From the NCBI RefSeq assembly GCF_902506295.1, contig NZ_LR733312.1:310001-374000 (forward strand): a stretch of 64,000 nucleotides of DNA. Direction: 5' to 3'. Positions 46,270 through 57,480 of the stretch are shown here, piece by piece (the stretch's first letter is position 1; the number at the start of each line of letters is the position of its first letter). Both the position numbers and the translations under genes were made by a program. The notes beneath the pieces were generated by a model, which made no database searches, was not told where the DNA came from, and saw only the letters and a list, made by a program, of their open reading frames with translations. This DNA is from Luteimonas sp. 9C (GTDB lineage: Bacteria > Pseudomonadota > Gammaproteobacteria > Xanthomonadales > Xanthomonadaceae).

Positions 46270-46282
46270 GATCAAATTGATC
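46270..46282. promoter_or_regulatory. Palindrome upstream of the TonB receptor
   Basis: GATCAA-A-TTGATC is a perfect six-base inverted repeat with one central base, 54 bases upstream of the receptor ATG in an AT-rich stretch. It could be an operator; no regulator gene is adjacent. Confidence 0.35.
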
Positions 46283-46657
46283 GCCAAATTCGGCAAGGTC
46301 GGGCCGATACTAGACCGATCGAGAAAGAAATTAAAGTGTCGTTAAGGTCTTCGGTTTCTGCGGCTGCAAGCGAACAGTTCGGAAGGCATCCGCGTACGGA
46401 GGATCGGTGTCCTCGGCCGGGAAACATGGTGCTCCTCGCGTCAGGCGCTTCCGGAAGCATGTTCGCGCAGGCGAGTGGAGTTGCGTGATGCAACGAACCG
46501 ACACCGGCCCGCCGGCAAGCACCGCCTGCGACACTTTCTGGCATGCGTCAAGCGGTTTTAAAGGGCGCAGCGGGGCCCGGGCCGACACGGCAGACCCGCA
46601 TTCACATTCAATGGCTGGCGTTCTGAGTCAAGGGGCGACGCTCGCCGCGCGGTCAGC
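46283..46657. other. Intergenic leader region of the TonB receptor
   Basis: About 375 bases, AT-rich near 46310-46350 where the receptor promoter should lie. I see no gene in it. The minus-strand unknown exported protein ends at 46658. Confidence 0.4.
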
Positions 46658-47506
46658 TCAGAGATCCTGCTGGTACCGGATGTACGGCACCGCGCCCTCG
46701 TCGTCCGCGGTCTCGGTCATTTTCGAGAACGGATTCTTGCCGCGGGTGATCACGTTGTCGGCCCCGACGGTGAGCTGACCGCTCCACGGGGTACGCCAAC
46801 TGACGCCGAGACCCACGCCTTCCCATTTCGGGAGGCCGGGTGTGTCGACCACCTGGCCAACGATGTTCGCACTGAAGCGACCGATGCCGCCGCCGACGCT
46901 CAGGCTGCGGCTGGTCCAGTGATCACTGAGGGTGGCGGGGGCGGCCGAGGACGGGATCAGCGTGGCCTTGGCCAAGGTGCCCGCGAGCGAGACGTAGGCA
47001 TCGTCGCCGATATCTTTCTTGGCGAAGACGGTCAGATCGTGCAGATCGACCTGTCCCGCCGAGCCGACCCGGGACGGGCTGAGGAAGCCCGGCAGGGTGT
47101 CGCGACCTTCGCCGAATGTCACACCCACGCCGCCGCCAGGACGGCTCAGGCTTGCGGTCGCGCTGGCGCGCCGGGAACCGGCGGCGTCACCGACGGAGGC
47201 CAGCTGGCAGTTGCGCGCCAGACTGCTCACGGCGCCGTTAAAGCTGCTGCCAGGGCTGCACAGCAGTGCCAGAGAACTGCCAGATTCGAGGCCGAAGGCG
47301 GCGTCGAACTGGCTTTCGCCGAACCGCCAGCGGCGGCTCGATTGCTGGGCGGTGGCGGGTTCGAGGACCAGGAACGCCTCGACCTTTCCGGAGGTGTCGA
47401 GCACGGGCAGCACGGTCTGGTTGCGTTTTTCCTGCGCGGACGCGCCCGAGGCCGCCGCGAGGGCGAGACCGAGGGCAAACACGAGGCGCGTGACAGGCAA
47501 TCGCAT
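46658..47506 (-). CDS. Exported protein of unknown function, possible outer-membrane barrel
   Basis: 282 residues with a clear signal peptide (VFALGLALAAASGASAQ). I do not recognise the family. The mature protein begins with a strand-rich region (QTVLPVLDTSGKVEAFLVL), has two Cys (LLCSPGSS and ARNCQLAS) that may form a disulfide, and ends with alternating strands (SLSVGGGIGRFSANIVGQVV, then VSWRTPWSGQLTVGADNVI) and PYIRYQQDL. The second half looks like a small beta-barrel or the last strands of a receptor. It lies upstream of the large TonB-dependent receptor on the same strand, with a 440-base gap, so a functional link is possible but not shown. Confidence 0.7.
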   Translation of the reverse strand: MRLPVTRLVFALGLALAAASGASAQEKRNQTVLPVLDTSGKVEAFLVLEPATAQQSSRRWRFGESQFDAAFGLESGSSLALLCSPGSSFNGAVSSLARNCQLASVGDAAGSRRASATASLSRPGGGVGVTFGEGRDTLPGFLSPSRVGSAGQVDLHDLTVFAKKDIGDDAYVSLAGTLAKATLIPSSAAPATLSDHWTSRSLSVGGGIGRFSANIVGQVVDTPGLPKWEGVGLGVSWRTPWSGQLTVGADNVITRGKNPFSKMTETADDEGAVPYIRYQQDL

Positions 47507-47609
47507 GGCCGTATGACCCGGGCCCGGCCCGGAAGTTCCCCTATCGTTCAGTTCAGAACTCTAGAACATTTATATTTATTTAACAATCCAGCCGATGCCC
47601 CAGATGCGG

Positions 47610-48512
47610 TTAGTGCAACCGGTTCGACACTTCCACATCGGTTTCCGGCGTCTCGAGCAACTGGTCGATCTCGGCGGCACTGAACGCGTAATGCCGGCCA
47701 CAGAACTCGCAGATCACCTGGGCCTGTCCATCGACGACTGCTGCACGGGCCTCTTCCGCACCCAGCGATACCAGCATTTCCTCCACCCGGGCCTTGGAGC
47801 ATGAGCAGCCGAACGACAGGTCACGGGCACCCAGGACCTCGGGCGCATCTTCGGGAAACAGGCGCGAAAGCAGGGTTTCGGTGGGCCATCGAAGCAGTTC
47901 TGCCGTCGAGAGCGTGTCAAACAGCAGGCTCGCACGATTCCAGCCGTCTTCGTCGCCTTCGTCGCCCGGGAGCTTCTGCAACATCAGGCCGGCCGCCTCG
48001 TCACCGTCGACCGCGAGCAGGACCCGCGTCGGGAGCTGTTCGGACTGGCGGAAATAATCTTCGAACGCGCCGGACAGCGACTCGGCCGTCAGTGCGACCA
48101 GGCCCTGATAGCGGTTGGGCTCGCGATGCGGCGAGGGGTTCTCGATTGTGATCGCCAGCAGCGCGTCGTCACCGAGCGCGCGCAGGTCGCGCGAAACGTC
48201 AGCGCCATCGCCGTCGAAGCGGGCGATGCCGCGGATCGTGCCGGCGGCGGTGCATTCGGCGAACAGCGTGCGCATCGGGCCCGGCGCGCGCAGTTGCACC
48301 GACAGGCGACCGTCGACCTTCGCGTGGCCGGTGAAGAGCGCCGACGCCACGCAGGCTTCGCCCAGCATCTCTTCGATCGCCGGCGGGTAGGGGCCATTCG
48401 CGCGCACGGCCTGCCAGGCGTCGCGCAGATGGACACGGACGCCGCGCACGCCGGCGGTCTGCAGCAGGAAGCGGGACAGGCGGTCGCTGTCGGGCTGGTC
48501 GATGTCGGTCAT
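47610..48512 (-). CDS. hslO: Redox-regulated chaperone Hsp33
   Basis: 300 residues. Cytosolic holdase that binds unfolding proteins when its zinc centre is oxidised. The four zinc cysteines are Cys236, Cys238, Cys268 and Cys271 in CSCSK and CEFC, matching the C-x-C ... C-x-x-C switch with normal spacing. The N-terminal domain motif [14 protein letters not shown] and [12 protein letters not shown] fit the family. I choose the ATG giving [15 protein letters not shown] because longer forms have no similarity. It is divergent from mtgA, with 59 bases between starts. Confidence 0.96.
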   Translation of the reverse strand: MTDIDQPDSDRLSRFLLQTAGVRGVRVHLRDAWQAVRANGPYPPAIEEMLGEACVASALFTGHAKVDGRLSVQLRAPGPMRTLFAECTAAGTIRGIARFDGDGADVSRDLRALGDDALLAITIENPSPHREPNRYQGLVALTAESLSGAFEDYFRQSEQLPTRVLLAVDGDEAAGLMLQKLPGDEGDEDGWNRASLLFDTLSTAELLRWPTETLLSRLFPEDAPEVLGARDLSFGCSCSKARVEEMLVSLGAEEARAAVVDGQAQVICEFCGRHYAFSAAEIDQLLETPETDVEVSNRLH

Positions 48513-48571
48513 GTCGGCTCGCAGAGGGATTTCGATTGGCGGCGTCGAGGGTGACCGATAGAGTGGCCGCC

Positions 48572-49330
48572 ATGGAACAACCGGCTCTCCGAGATGGGGA
48601 CGGCACTGCCGTCCCGCAAGCACGCCCCTCCTTCGCACGACGCTGGGGGCGCCGGCTGATCTGGCTGTGCGTTCTGCTCGTCGTCCTGCCGGTCCTGCAG
48701 GTGCTGGTGCTGCGGGTCGTGGATCCACCGTTCTCGAGCTTCATGGCCATCCGGCAGGTCGAAGCATGGACAGGCGGCGAGCGTGATTTCGAACTCTATT
48801 ACCAGTGGCGCGATCTGGACCGTATCGCGTTGTCGCTGCCGGTCTCGGTGATCGCCGCCGAGGACCAGAATTTCGCCCGCCACCGCGGCTTCGACCTCGA
48901 GGCGATCGAGCAGGCGCGCGCCCACAACGCCAGCGGCGGCACCACGCGCGGGGCCAGCACGATCAGCCAGCAGACCGCGAAGAACCTGTTCCTGTGGGGT
49001 GGGCGCAGCTGGGTGCGCAAGGGCCTGGAGGCGTACTACACGTTGCTGATGGAAACGCTTTGGCCGAAGACCCGGATCCTCGAGGTCTACGTCAACGTGG
49101 CGGAGTTCGGCGACGGCATCTACGGCGCCCAGGCGGCGGCGAAACGGCATTTCGGCAAGGACGCAGCGCAGTTGAGCGGCGGCGAAAGCGCGCGGCTGGC
49201 CGCCGTGCTCCCGAATCCGAAGCGCTACAGCGCTTCGCGGCCTGGCCCCTACGTGCAGCGACGCGCGCAGTGGATCCAGCGCAACGCGCGCCAGATCGGC
49301 GGCGCGTCGTATCTGGAGGCGCTCGAGTGA
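48572..49330 (+). CDS. mtgA: Monofunctional peptidoglycan glycosyltransferase
   Basis: About 252 residues from the ATG giving MEQPALRD. One membrane segment (28-50) anchors a GT51 domain on the periplasmic side that polymerises glycan strands from lipid II. Motifs are [14 protein letters not shown] with catalytic Glu97, [17 protein letters not shown], and [20 protein letters not shown] with Glu178. No transpeptidase domain is present, as expected for MtgA. The next gene starts with GTG overlapping its stop codon, so the two are translationally coupled. A start 36 bases further up is possible. Confidence 0.95.
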   Translation: MEQPALRDGDGTAVPQARPSFARRWGRRLIWLCVLLVVLPVLQVLVLRVVDPPFSSFMAIRQVEAWTGGERDFELYYQWRDLDRIALSLPVSVIAAEDQNFARHRGFDLEAIEQARAHNASGGTTRGASTISQQTAKNLFLWGGRSWVRKGLEAYYTLLMETLWPKTRILEVYVNVAEFGDGIYGAQAAAKRHFGKDAAQLSGGESARLAAVLPNPKRYSASRPGPYVQRRAQWIQRNARQIGGASYLEALE

Positions 49331-50307
49331 GCGCCCAAGATCGCTTGACCATCGTCGTCGCCGCTTTCGACGAAGCCAACGCGTTGCCGGTCCTGCACCC
49401 GCGCATCGCCGCGGTGCTGGAGATGCTCGCCGCGGACGGTATCGATGCACGCGTGCTGTACGTCGACGACGGCAGCGGTGATGCGACGTGGCAGGTCCTG
49501 CAGGGCATCGCGGCGGGTGATGCGCGGGTCGCGCTGCTGCGGCTGTCGCGCAACTTCGGCAAGGAAGTCGCGTTGACCGCAGGGCTCGACATGGTGACCG
49601 AAGGCGCGGCGATGATCCTCGATGCCGACGGCCAGGACCCGCCGGAACTGATTCCGCAGTTCGTGGCGCACTGGCGCAACGGCTACGACGACGTGCACGG
49701 CACCCGGCTGAGCCGGGATGGCGAGAGCTGGCTCAAGCGCTCGACCGCGCATCTGTTCTATCGCGTCATCCAGCGCCTGGCGAAGACGCCGGTGCCCGCG
49801 GATACCGGCGACTACCGGCTGCTGTCGCCGCGTGCGCTCGACGCCCTGCGCCAGTTGCGCGAGCGGCATCGTTTCATGAAGGGACTGTTCGGCTGGATCG
49901 GGTTCAACCGCATTGCCGTGCCCTATGCACGTGAGCGACGCATCGCCGGCAGCACCAAGTTCGGCTTCTGGCGGCTTTGGAATTTCGCGCTCGACGGCGT
50001 GACGAGCTTCTCGACCGCGCCGCTGCGGCTGGCCACGTACGTGGGCGTGTTCACCGCCTGCGGCGCCTTCGCGTTCGCGCTCTACGTGATCGGCAAGGCC
50101 TGGATGTACGGCGATCGCGTGGCCGGTTGGCCGACGATGATGGCGGTGATCCTGTTCCTGGGCGGCGTCCAACTCGTTGCGCTGGGCGTGATCGGCGAAT
50201 ACCTGGGGCGGCTGTACGAAGAGTCCAAACAGCGCCCGCTCTATCTGGTGAGCGCCTGGCAGCCTGCGCCGGGACCGGGCGCAATGCCGCTGTCCGCGGA
50301 CGCGTGA
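49327..50307 (+). CDS. GT2 glycosyltransferase (DPM/GtrB-like, membrane)
   Basis: 326 residues from a GTG that overlaps the mtgA stop (GTGA). The GT-A domain opens [26 protein letters not shown] and [12 protein letters not shown] provide the nucleotide-sugar and metal-binding Asp residues. Two C-terminal membrane helices (about 225-250 and 260-290) place it in the GtrB/ArnC-like group that loads a sugar on undecaprenyl phosphate. Coupling to mtgA suggests a cell-envelope role, but no flippase or acceptor enzyme lies next to it. Sugar identity unknown. Confidence 0.88.
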   Translation: MSAQDRLTIVVAAFDEANALPVLHPRIAAVLEMLAADGIDARVLYVDDGSGDATWQVLQGIAAGDARVALLRLSRNFGKEVALTAGLDMVTEGAAMILDADGQDPPELIPQFVAHWRNGYDDVHGTRLSRDGESWLKRSTAHLFYRVIQRLAKTPVPADTGDYRLLSPRALDALRQLRERHRFMKGLFGWIGFNRIAVPYARERRIAGSTKFGFWRLWNFALDGVTSFSTAPLRLATYVGVFTACGAFAFALYVIGKAWMYGDRVAGWPTMMAVILFLGGVQLVALGVIGEYLGRLYEESKQRPLYLVSAWQPAPGPGAMPLSADA

Positions 50308-50311
50308 CCGG

Positions 50312-52282
50312 TCATCGGGCGTAGGGTCCGCCGCAGCCGCTGTCTTCGCCGCCGCCCAGTTCGAGCGTCGCCAGGAGCGCGGCCGGAGGTGCGATCGAAC
50401 CGAGCGAGAGTGCGATGGCGCCGCGCAGGCCCAGGCGCGCGAGATCGGGTCGGAAGCTCGGGGCGGCGAACGTGCCGCCGATCGTCAGCGGTGTCCGCAG
50501 GGCGAGGATGCTGCGGTCCTTCGGTCGCGGCCGCAGCAGCAGATCGAGCTGTTCGTCGCGCAGGCTGATCGTGCCTTCGCCGAGGATGATCGTGTCCGTG
50601 GTGTCGAACGCGAATGCTCGACTCTCCATCACGCCCCGCTGCACGCCGAAATCGGCGAACGCGCAGCGCACCGGAATCTGCTTGTCCTGGCCAATCAGGT
50701 ATTTCAGGGCTTCGTAGACATCGATACCGGCCAGTTCGACCAGCAGATTGCTGACGCGTCCGGCGCCCATGCCCACGGCGACATCGCCGTTGGCGCTGCC
50801 GAGCATCGCGGCGACCGAATTGCCGGTGCCGACAAGGTTGAAGTCGCCGCCGATGTGGCCCACGGCGTCGCCGGCGAGCGTGTCCGGCGGGAACAGACCG
50901 CCCAGGCTGATGCGACGCACCGAGGCCTGCAGCCGGGTCTGGATCGTGTCTTGGCGCGCGTCGAGCCGGATGCTGGACCGGATGTTGCCGCCGGCAATAC
51001 CGAAGTTCAGCGGCTCGAGCTGCAACAGACCCGCATCGAGCTTGAGATGCGCGTCCATGTCGTCGATCGGCAGCTTCGGCGCGTTGATGCGCTGCGCGCG
51101 CAGGCGCACGTCTGCGTCCATGGATCGCAACTTCGCGAGGTCGTAAGGGGTGTCGGGCAGCACACGACCCTTCGCTGCAAGCGCGCGTTCGCGTTCGACC
51201 AGTTCGGGATCGAGCGCATCCCCTTCGGCATCCGGGGTACCGCCGAGGAAACCGGCGAGATCATCGAAGTCGAGGCGCTTGGAGACCAGATCGGCCTTCA
51301 GGAACGGGCGTTCGCGGCCGAGCGTGATCGCGGCCGAACCGCCGAGATCGCTCTGGCCGACCTTGCCGGTGAAGCCGTCGTAGTGCCACGTGGTGGCATC
51401 GCGGGTCAGACGTCCGTCGAGCGCGTAGGGCGGGGTGTCGGGCAGCGCGACGCCGACGAGCGGAAACAGATCGGCGAGGTTGCGGCCCGACAGTGCGAAC
51501 TGCAGATCGAAGTCGCGCAGCTGGAACGGTGCGACCAGCGAACCGCGCACATGGGCGCGCGTCGCGCCGGCGCGGGCACGCAGATCGATGCGATAGGGCT
51601 TGTCGGTGTCCTGCAACGCGAGTGGTGACTCGGCAACGCCTTCCAGCGTGAACCTGTTGTTCGTCCAGCTGCCGCCACCTTCGATGCCGATCGCCGGCGC
51701 GGCAGCTTCGCCGCCGCGCGATTCGCGGCTGGCCAGACGCACGTCGATGTCGGTCTTGCCGGGCACATCCAGATAGCGCAGACGGCCGTCTTCAACCCAG
51801 AGGCGACGGATCTGCGGCGGCGGGCCGTCGCCACCATCACCGAACGCGATGTCCCAGTTACCGGTGCCGCCCTCGGGATTGGTTTCCAGGCGCAGGATCG
51901 GTTTGACCAGACGGATTTCGGGCAGCCGCACTTCGCGCTTGAACAACAGCGGGAAGACCTCGACCTGGATCTCCAGCCGCTCGACCGAGGCCATCGTCTG
52001 CGACTCGGACCAGTCCGCATTCGCGAACCGCAAAGCATCGGCGCGGACGGTGGTCGTGCGGCCCAGATCGACATCGAGATCGCCGCCGATCACCAGTGTA
52101 CGGCCGGTGCGGGCTTCGACGATGCGTTCGACCGGCCCCTTGAACCAGTTCCAGTCCCACAGGAGAACGAGAAGCACGATCGCCACCAGAAGCACGAGCA
52201 CGATGATGCGCAGCGGTCGCGACGATGCGAATCGACGGAAGCGCGGACGGGGCGTTACGGAAGGTGGGGGCGTGGTCGTCAT
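50312..52282 (-). CDS. AsmA-family inner-membrane protein
   Basis: 656 residues. One N-terminal membrane helix (about 24-42) precedes WFKGPVERIVEARTGRTLVIGGDLDVDLG, the AsmA opening, and a long beta-rich periplasmic part. The C-terminal AsmA domain contains GDFNLVGTGNSVAAMLGSANGD and LRPRPKDRSILALRTPLTIGG. AsmA-like proteins resemble chorein/VPS13-type lipid-transfer bridges and influence outer-membrane lipid composition. Convergent with the glycosyltransferase gene, stops four bases apart. The end (GEDSGCGGPYAR) holds one Cys. Confidence 0.9.
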   Translation of the reverse strand: MTTTPPPSVTPRPRFRRFASSRPLRIIVLVLLVAIVLLVLLWDWNWFKGPVERIVEARTGRTLVIGGDLDVDLGRTTTVRADALRFANADWSESQTMASVERLEIQVEVFPLLFKREVRLPEIRLVKPILRLETNPEGGTGNWDIAFGDGGDGPPPQIRRLWVEDGRLRYLDVPGKTDIDVRLASRESRGGEAAAPAIGIEGGGSWTNNRFTLEGVAESPLALQDTDKPYRIDLRARAGATRAHVRGSLVAPFQLRDFDLQFALSGRNLADLFPLVGVALPDTPPYALDGRLTRDATTWHYDGFTGKVGQSDLGGSAAITLGRERPFLKADLVSKRLDFDDLAGFLGGTPDAEGDALDPELVERERALAAKGRVLPDTPYDLAKLRSMDADVRLRAQRINAPKLPIDDMDAHLKLDAGLLQLEPLNFGIAGGNIRSSIRLDARQDTIQTRLQASVRRISLGGLFPPDTLAGDAVGHIGGDFNLVGTGNSVAAMLGSANGDVAVGMGAGRVSNLLVELAGIDVYEALKYLIGQDKQIPVRCAFADFGVQRGVMESRAFAFDTTDTIILGEGTISLRDEQLDLLLRPRPKDRSILALRTPLTIGGTFAAPSFRPDLARLGLRGAIALSLGSIAPPAALLATLELGGGEDSGCGGPYAR

Positions 52283-52356
52283 GGGGGGGCCTTGTTCAGC
52301 CCCACCATCGACGCGCTGCGGTCAAGTACGGGTGAATGTTCCGTTGCGCATCGGTA

Positions 52357-52749
52357 TCACGACGCGTCCGCGGGCGCGGACGCCGGCAACGCGGTTCCGG
52401 TGCAGCGCACGGTGCGGCCGTTGTCCTGTGACAGTTCGGCGCCGTCATCGGTGGTGACGAAACGCAGCCCGACTTCCGACCACACCGGCGGCTGGCTGCC
52501 ACGGATCACGCCGAGATTGACGATGCGGCCATCGGTCATGCGCAGCCGGGCGAAGCGACCTTCGCGGATGATCTCGACGACGGCGGCCGTCGGGCAGTCG
52601 TAGGCCGCGATGACGGTTTCCGGCGCGGGCGCAGGCGTCGCGGGCGGCGGTGCAGGCGCGGCCGCGTGTGCAGGCGGCGCCGGCGGTTCGGCGGAGCAGG
52701 CCGCCAGCATGACGACGGCGAGGGCGGACAACATCGGAACGGATCGCAT
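52357..52749 (-). CDS. Small lipoprotein, MliC-like domain possible
   Basis: 130 residues. Lipoprotein signal with lipobox MLAAC, Cys18, followed by a Pro/Ala linker (about 22-44). The remaining domain of about 70 residues has one Cys near each end (AAYDCP and RTVRCTG), a pattern resembling MliC/PliC lysozyme inhibitors, which have a disulfide-linked beta-barrel. The characteristic inhibitory motif is not clearly present, so I keep this as a tentative resemblance. Located downstream of the hemolysin III gene, 56 bases away on the same strand. Confidence 0.7.
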   Translation of the reverse strand: MRSVPMLSALAVVMLAACSAEPPAPPAHAAAPAPPPATPAPAPETVIAAYDCPTAAVVEIIREGRFARLRMTDGRIVNLGVIRGSQPPVWSEVGLRFVTTDDGAELSQDNGRTVRCTGTALPASAPADAS

Positions 52750-52805
52750 GCGGAACTCCGGCGTGGACGACGATCGCTCGATTGTCGCGACGCGCGCGCT
52801 GGCGA

Positions 52806-53462
52806 TCAACGCGCCGGCACGACCTGGGCCAGCACGGCCACGTAATGGCAGACGCTGCCGCCGATGCAGAACAGGTGCCAGATCGCGTGCGCGTAGGGAA
52901 TTGAATCGCGCATGTAGAAGAAGGTGCCAGCCGTGTAGAACACGCCGCCGGCGATGATCCAGCCCAGCGTCCAGGTATCGAGCGCGGCGGCGACGGGACC
53001 GATCGCGATGACCACCAGCCAGCCCATCGCCACATAGATCGCCGTCGACAGTCCGCGGAAGCGGCCGGTATAGAAGAGCTTGAACACCACGCCGGCCAGC
53101 GCCAGCGTCCAGATGATGCCGAACAGCCACCAGCCGAGCGTGCCGCGCAGGCCGATCAGCGTGAACGGTGTGTAGGTCCCGGCAATCAGCAGGTAGATCG
53201 CGCAGTGGTCGAAGACCTTCAGGCGGCCCTTGGCCAACGGGTGCTCGACCGCGTGGTACAGCGTGGACGCCAGATACAGCAGCAGCAGCGACACGCCGAA
53301 CACGATCGACGCGCCCAGCTGCCAGCCGTTGCCGTACAGCGCAGCCAGCGTGATCAGCACGGCGCCACCCGCCAGCGCGGCGGTCGCGCCCAGACCATGG
53401 GTCAGGGCACTGGCGAACTCTTCACGTTTCGCGCGGAGCGAACGGGGCGGGGCGGTGGTCAT
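52806..53462 (-). CDS. Hemolysin III/PAQR family membrane protein
   Basis: 218 residues with seven predicted membrane helices. PAQR hallmarks are SALTHGLGA near the N-terminus, LYLASTLYHAVEHP with Ser and His, and the C-terminal HAIWHLFCIGGSVCHYVAV with two His that bind metal. Bacterial members (TrhA/YqfA) affect membrane lipid and fluidity balance; the hemolysin name is historical. It could share a transcript with the lipoprotein downstream. Confidence 0.93.
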   Translation of the reverse strand: MTTAPPRSLRAKREEFASALTHGLGATAALAGGAVLITLAALYGNGWQLGASIVFGVSLLLLYLASTLYHAVEHPLAKGRLKVFDHCAIYLLIAGTYTPFTLIGLRGTLGWWLFGIIWTLALAGVVFKLFYTGRFRGLSTAIYVAMGWLVVIAIGPVAAALDTWTLGWIIAGGVFYTAGTFFYMRDSIPYAHAIWHLFCIGGSVCHYVAVLAQVVPAR

Positions 53463-53536
53463 CGACGTCCGGGCGGGGGGTTGGACTGCCGTGAAGTATG
53501 ACCGCGCCCCCGTGTTCTGTCAGAGGACGCAGTGTG

Positions 53537-55141
<1,605 letters not shown>

Positions 55142-55213
55142 GCGGGCGGCCGCGCGGGTGCGCGCAGTCTGGAATCGGGAAGCCGGCGATTATACGCCGC
55201 CGGGGTCGCGGAC

Positions 55214-56140
55214 TCAGGGCGCGGCCGCGGACGGGTCGGGCTGCGCCAGTCCGAAACGCAGCGGGCCCGCCGGCCCCGCCATCCGGAACGGCAGCGATTC
55301 GAGCCGCATGCCACGGTTGGCCTGGACGACGAAATGCAGATGCGGCGCCGTGCTCAGGCCGGTATTGCCGGAAAAGCCGATGATCGTGCCGCGCAGCACG
55401 CGCGTGCCGGGCGCAACGACCACGCCCGCCTGCTGCAGATGCGCGTAGAGCGCCATCGTGCCGTCGTCATGGAGAATGCGGACGAAGTTGCCGCGCACGC
55501 GGTCGTCGGCCGGGTCGAACGCGAACCGCGGGTCGAGGCGCGCGGTCGCCTCGGACTCGACCTGCATCACCCGGCCGTCGCGCGCCGCGACCACCGGCGT
55601 GCCCGGCGTGACCGCGAAGTCGACCGCGTGCCGGTTTTCGGCGTCGGCGTGACTGAAGCCGCCGCCGAAGCCCTGGGCCACCTGCAAGGGCGCGTCGCGC
55701 AGCGGATAGAGGTATTCGACGTTGCGCGCGCGCGCGGTCGGGAGGCCGGGGACCGCCATGAGCCGAAGACGCGTGCCCGCGGCAGCGTCCTGCAGCTGCG
55801 CCACGACGAGCCGGCTGCCGCCCGGCACGATGACGCGCACGGGCAGCGCCGGGCGGGCGACCGGCGGCGGACCCTCGGCCAACAGCGCGACCTCCACCGG
55901 TCCGGCGAGCGGGTTGATCGCGGTCGCTTCGGTGCCGCCGAAGCGCGGGCGCAGTTCGAGCGCGACGCTGGGAGGACGGTGCGGCAACGCAGCGGTTTCG
56001 TACGGGGCCGACGGCGGCGGCGTGGTCGCGCCGGGCCAGCCGCCGCTCGACGGCGTCTGCGCGAGTGCGAAACCCGGTATGCACATCGCCAGCAGCGCAA
56101 GCGCTGACCGCCATCGACGCGTCGGCATCTGCAGGCTCAA
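55214..56140 (-). CDS. Exported M23 family metallopeptidase
   Basis: 308 residues. Signal peptide (ALALLAMCIPGFALAQ), a Pro-rich region, a beta domain (60-130), then a LytM/M23 domain from about 150. Zinc-binding positions fit His164 or His171 with Asp174 in the SHADAENRHAVDFAV block, and His267-Leu-His269 in APHLHF. Acts in the periplasm, probably on peptidoglycan cross-links. Its ATG overlaps the stop of the upstream beta-propeller lipoprotein (ATGA), so the two are translated together. Confidence 0.91.
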   Translation of the reverse strand: MSLQMPTRRWRSALALLAMCIPGFALAQTPSSGGWPGATTPPPSAPYETAALPHRPPSVALELRPRFGGTEATAINPLAGPVEVALLAEGPPPVARPALPVRVIVPGGSRLVVAQLQDAAAGTRLRLMAVPGLPTARARNVEYLYPLRDAPLQVAQGFGGGFSHADAENRHAVDFAVTPGTPVVAARDGRVMQVESEATARLDPRFAFDPADDRVRGNFVRILHDDGTMALYAHLQQAGVVVAPGTRVLRGTIIGFSGNTGLSTAPHLHFVVQANRGMRLESLPFRMAGPAGPLRFGLAQPDPSAAAP

Positions 56141-57237
56141 CGGCTGCAGTCGGGATCGAGGTGCAGCGCGGTCGCGACCGCGCGCAGATCGAATGCGACG
56201 ACGGAAGCATCGTCGTCAACCGCGAACAGGGCGCCAGACGGGAAGCGCGCGGTGGGCGCCGGATGCAGCGCGATGCCGTCGGTGGCGGCGACCCGTGCAC
56301 CGGTGAAACTGCCGGCGAGCGTGAGTTGCGCGCGATCGAAGAGGCGGAATACGGTCCGTGGCCGCAGCTGGTCGGCCACGATCCAGTACCCGCCATCGAC
56401 GCTGCACGACCACAGCGCGATCCCTTCGGGCTCCGCCTCGAACGTGCCGGCGGGCAGCGTGCGCCCGGTGTCCCGGCCGTCGAACGCGTACAGGTGGATG
56501 GTCGCGTGGTGGCGCGTGTCCTCGTCGGCGATCAGCAGCTGCGCATGGGCCGGATCACCCGCGATCGACTCGACGATGCGCAATGCGGTCCGCGCATCGG
56601 TGGCGCCGAAGCTGCCGAGCGCGGTGACCCGGGGTGCACCATCGTCGTGCGATTCGAAGCGATAGCGGTGCACGCGGCGGTCGAGGCGCGAGAAGTCCGG
56701 CACCCGGGTGTGATCGGCGCCGTCCATGAAGCTGTCGGTGACGTAGACCTCGAGCGTGTCCGGCGCGGTTTCGTGGAGCCAGAGGCCGTAAGGACTCTGC
56801 AGGGCGTCGGCGCCGAATGCGGCGATCGGGGCGAACTCGGGGAGCGAGAACACCTGCACGCGATGGTTGTCGCGCTCGGCCACGAAGACCAGGTCACCGT
56901 GCACCGCGATGCCGTTGGGCCGGTCGAACTGGCCGGGCATGTCACCGCGGGCGCCGACGGTGCGCAGCACCGCGCCGGTGTCGGCGTCGAACACGCGTAG
57001 CTGGTGCGTGCGCTTGGCCGTCGCGATCAACCAGGTACCGCCGTCGGGCGTGGGCCAGGTGGCCAGCGAATCCAGTTCGTCGTCCACGTGCGCGGACGAG
57101 TGCCAGGCCTCGGCAACCACCGGGCGACCGGTCGCATCGGCCGCCGCGGCAGGCGCGGTCATGGGAACGACGGGGCGGGTGGGGGCGGTGGTGCAGCCGG
57201 CCAGCAGGGCGGCTGCGAGGCAGAGGGCGATGCGCAT
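56137..57237 (-). CDS. Beta-propeller lipoprotein, 3-phytase/NHL-like
   Basis: 366 residues. Lipobox LLAGC with Cys15 marks a lipoprotein. The mature part is a propeller with NHL-like strands (QFDRPNGIAVHGDLVFVAERDNHRVQVF) and the phytase-like ending SVDGGYWIVADQLRPRTVFRLFDR followed by ATDGIALHP and FPSGALFAVDD. These resemble beta-propeller phytases, but the calcium-site acidic cluster cannot be confirmed by eye. The gene sits upstream of and overlaps the M23 peptidase. An enzymatic role on phosphate esters is possible; a binding propeller is the alternative. The start is the ATG giving MRIALCLAAALL. Confidence 0.8.
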   Translation of the reverse strand: MRIALCLAAALLAGCTTAPTRPVVPMTAPAAAADATGRPVVAEAWHSSAHVDDELDSLATWPTPDGGTWLIATAKRTHQLRVFDADTGAVLRTVGARGDMPGQFDRPNGIAVHGDLVFVAERDNHRVQVFSLPEFAPIAAFGADALQSPYGLWLHETAPDTLEVYVTDSFMDGADHTRVPDFSRLDRRVHRYRFESHDDGAPRVTALGSFGATDARTALRIVESIAGDPAHAQLLIADEDTRHHATIHLYAFDGRDTGRTLPAGTFEAEPEGIALWSCSVDGGYWIVADQLRPRTVFRLFDRAQLTLAGSFTGARVAATDGIALHPAPTARFPSGALFAVDDDASVVAFDLRAVATALHLDPDCSR

Positions 57238-57353
57238 CGCCGGATTATGCCGAGCGCCGCTTCGACTGCGGCACCGGTTGCGCCTGAAATCATCCATCGC
57301 TATATCCGCATGAAGCGATTGACTTACGGAAATGAAGCTGGCAACCTGCGTGC

Positions 57354-57480
57354 ATCCATCGAGACCGGCGGAGGGGCAGGCCCTTTGATGCCGGGGCAAC
57401 CTGATGGGATCCGCGCGTCGCGCGGCGTCCATCGCGGTGCCAAGTCCTGCGGGGACCTGTGTGTCCACCGGAAGATGGTG
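57354..57480 (+). ncRNA. SAM-I (S-box) riboswitch of metX-metB-hom
   Basis: The leader shows CCATCGAGACCGGCGGAGGG, then GGCCC, GATGCCGGGGCAACC, a variable stem, CGGTGCCAAGTCC and a closing GAAGATGG. These are the SAM-I core elements in order (GAGA, GGAGGG, GGCCC, GATG, CGGCAACC-like, GGTGCCAA-TCC and the 3' strand of P1). P1 pairs CCATC 57356-57360 with GATGG 57474-57478. It lies about 100 bases before the metX ATG. A second hairpin ACCGGCG/CGCCGGT at 57487-57504 follows, without a T-run. Confidence 0.93.
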
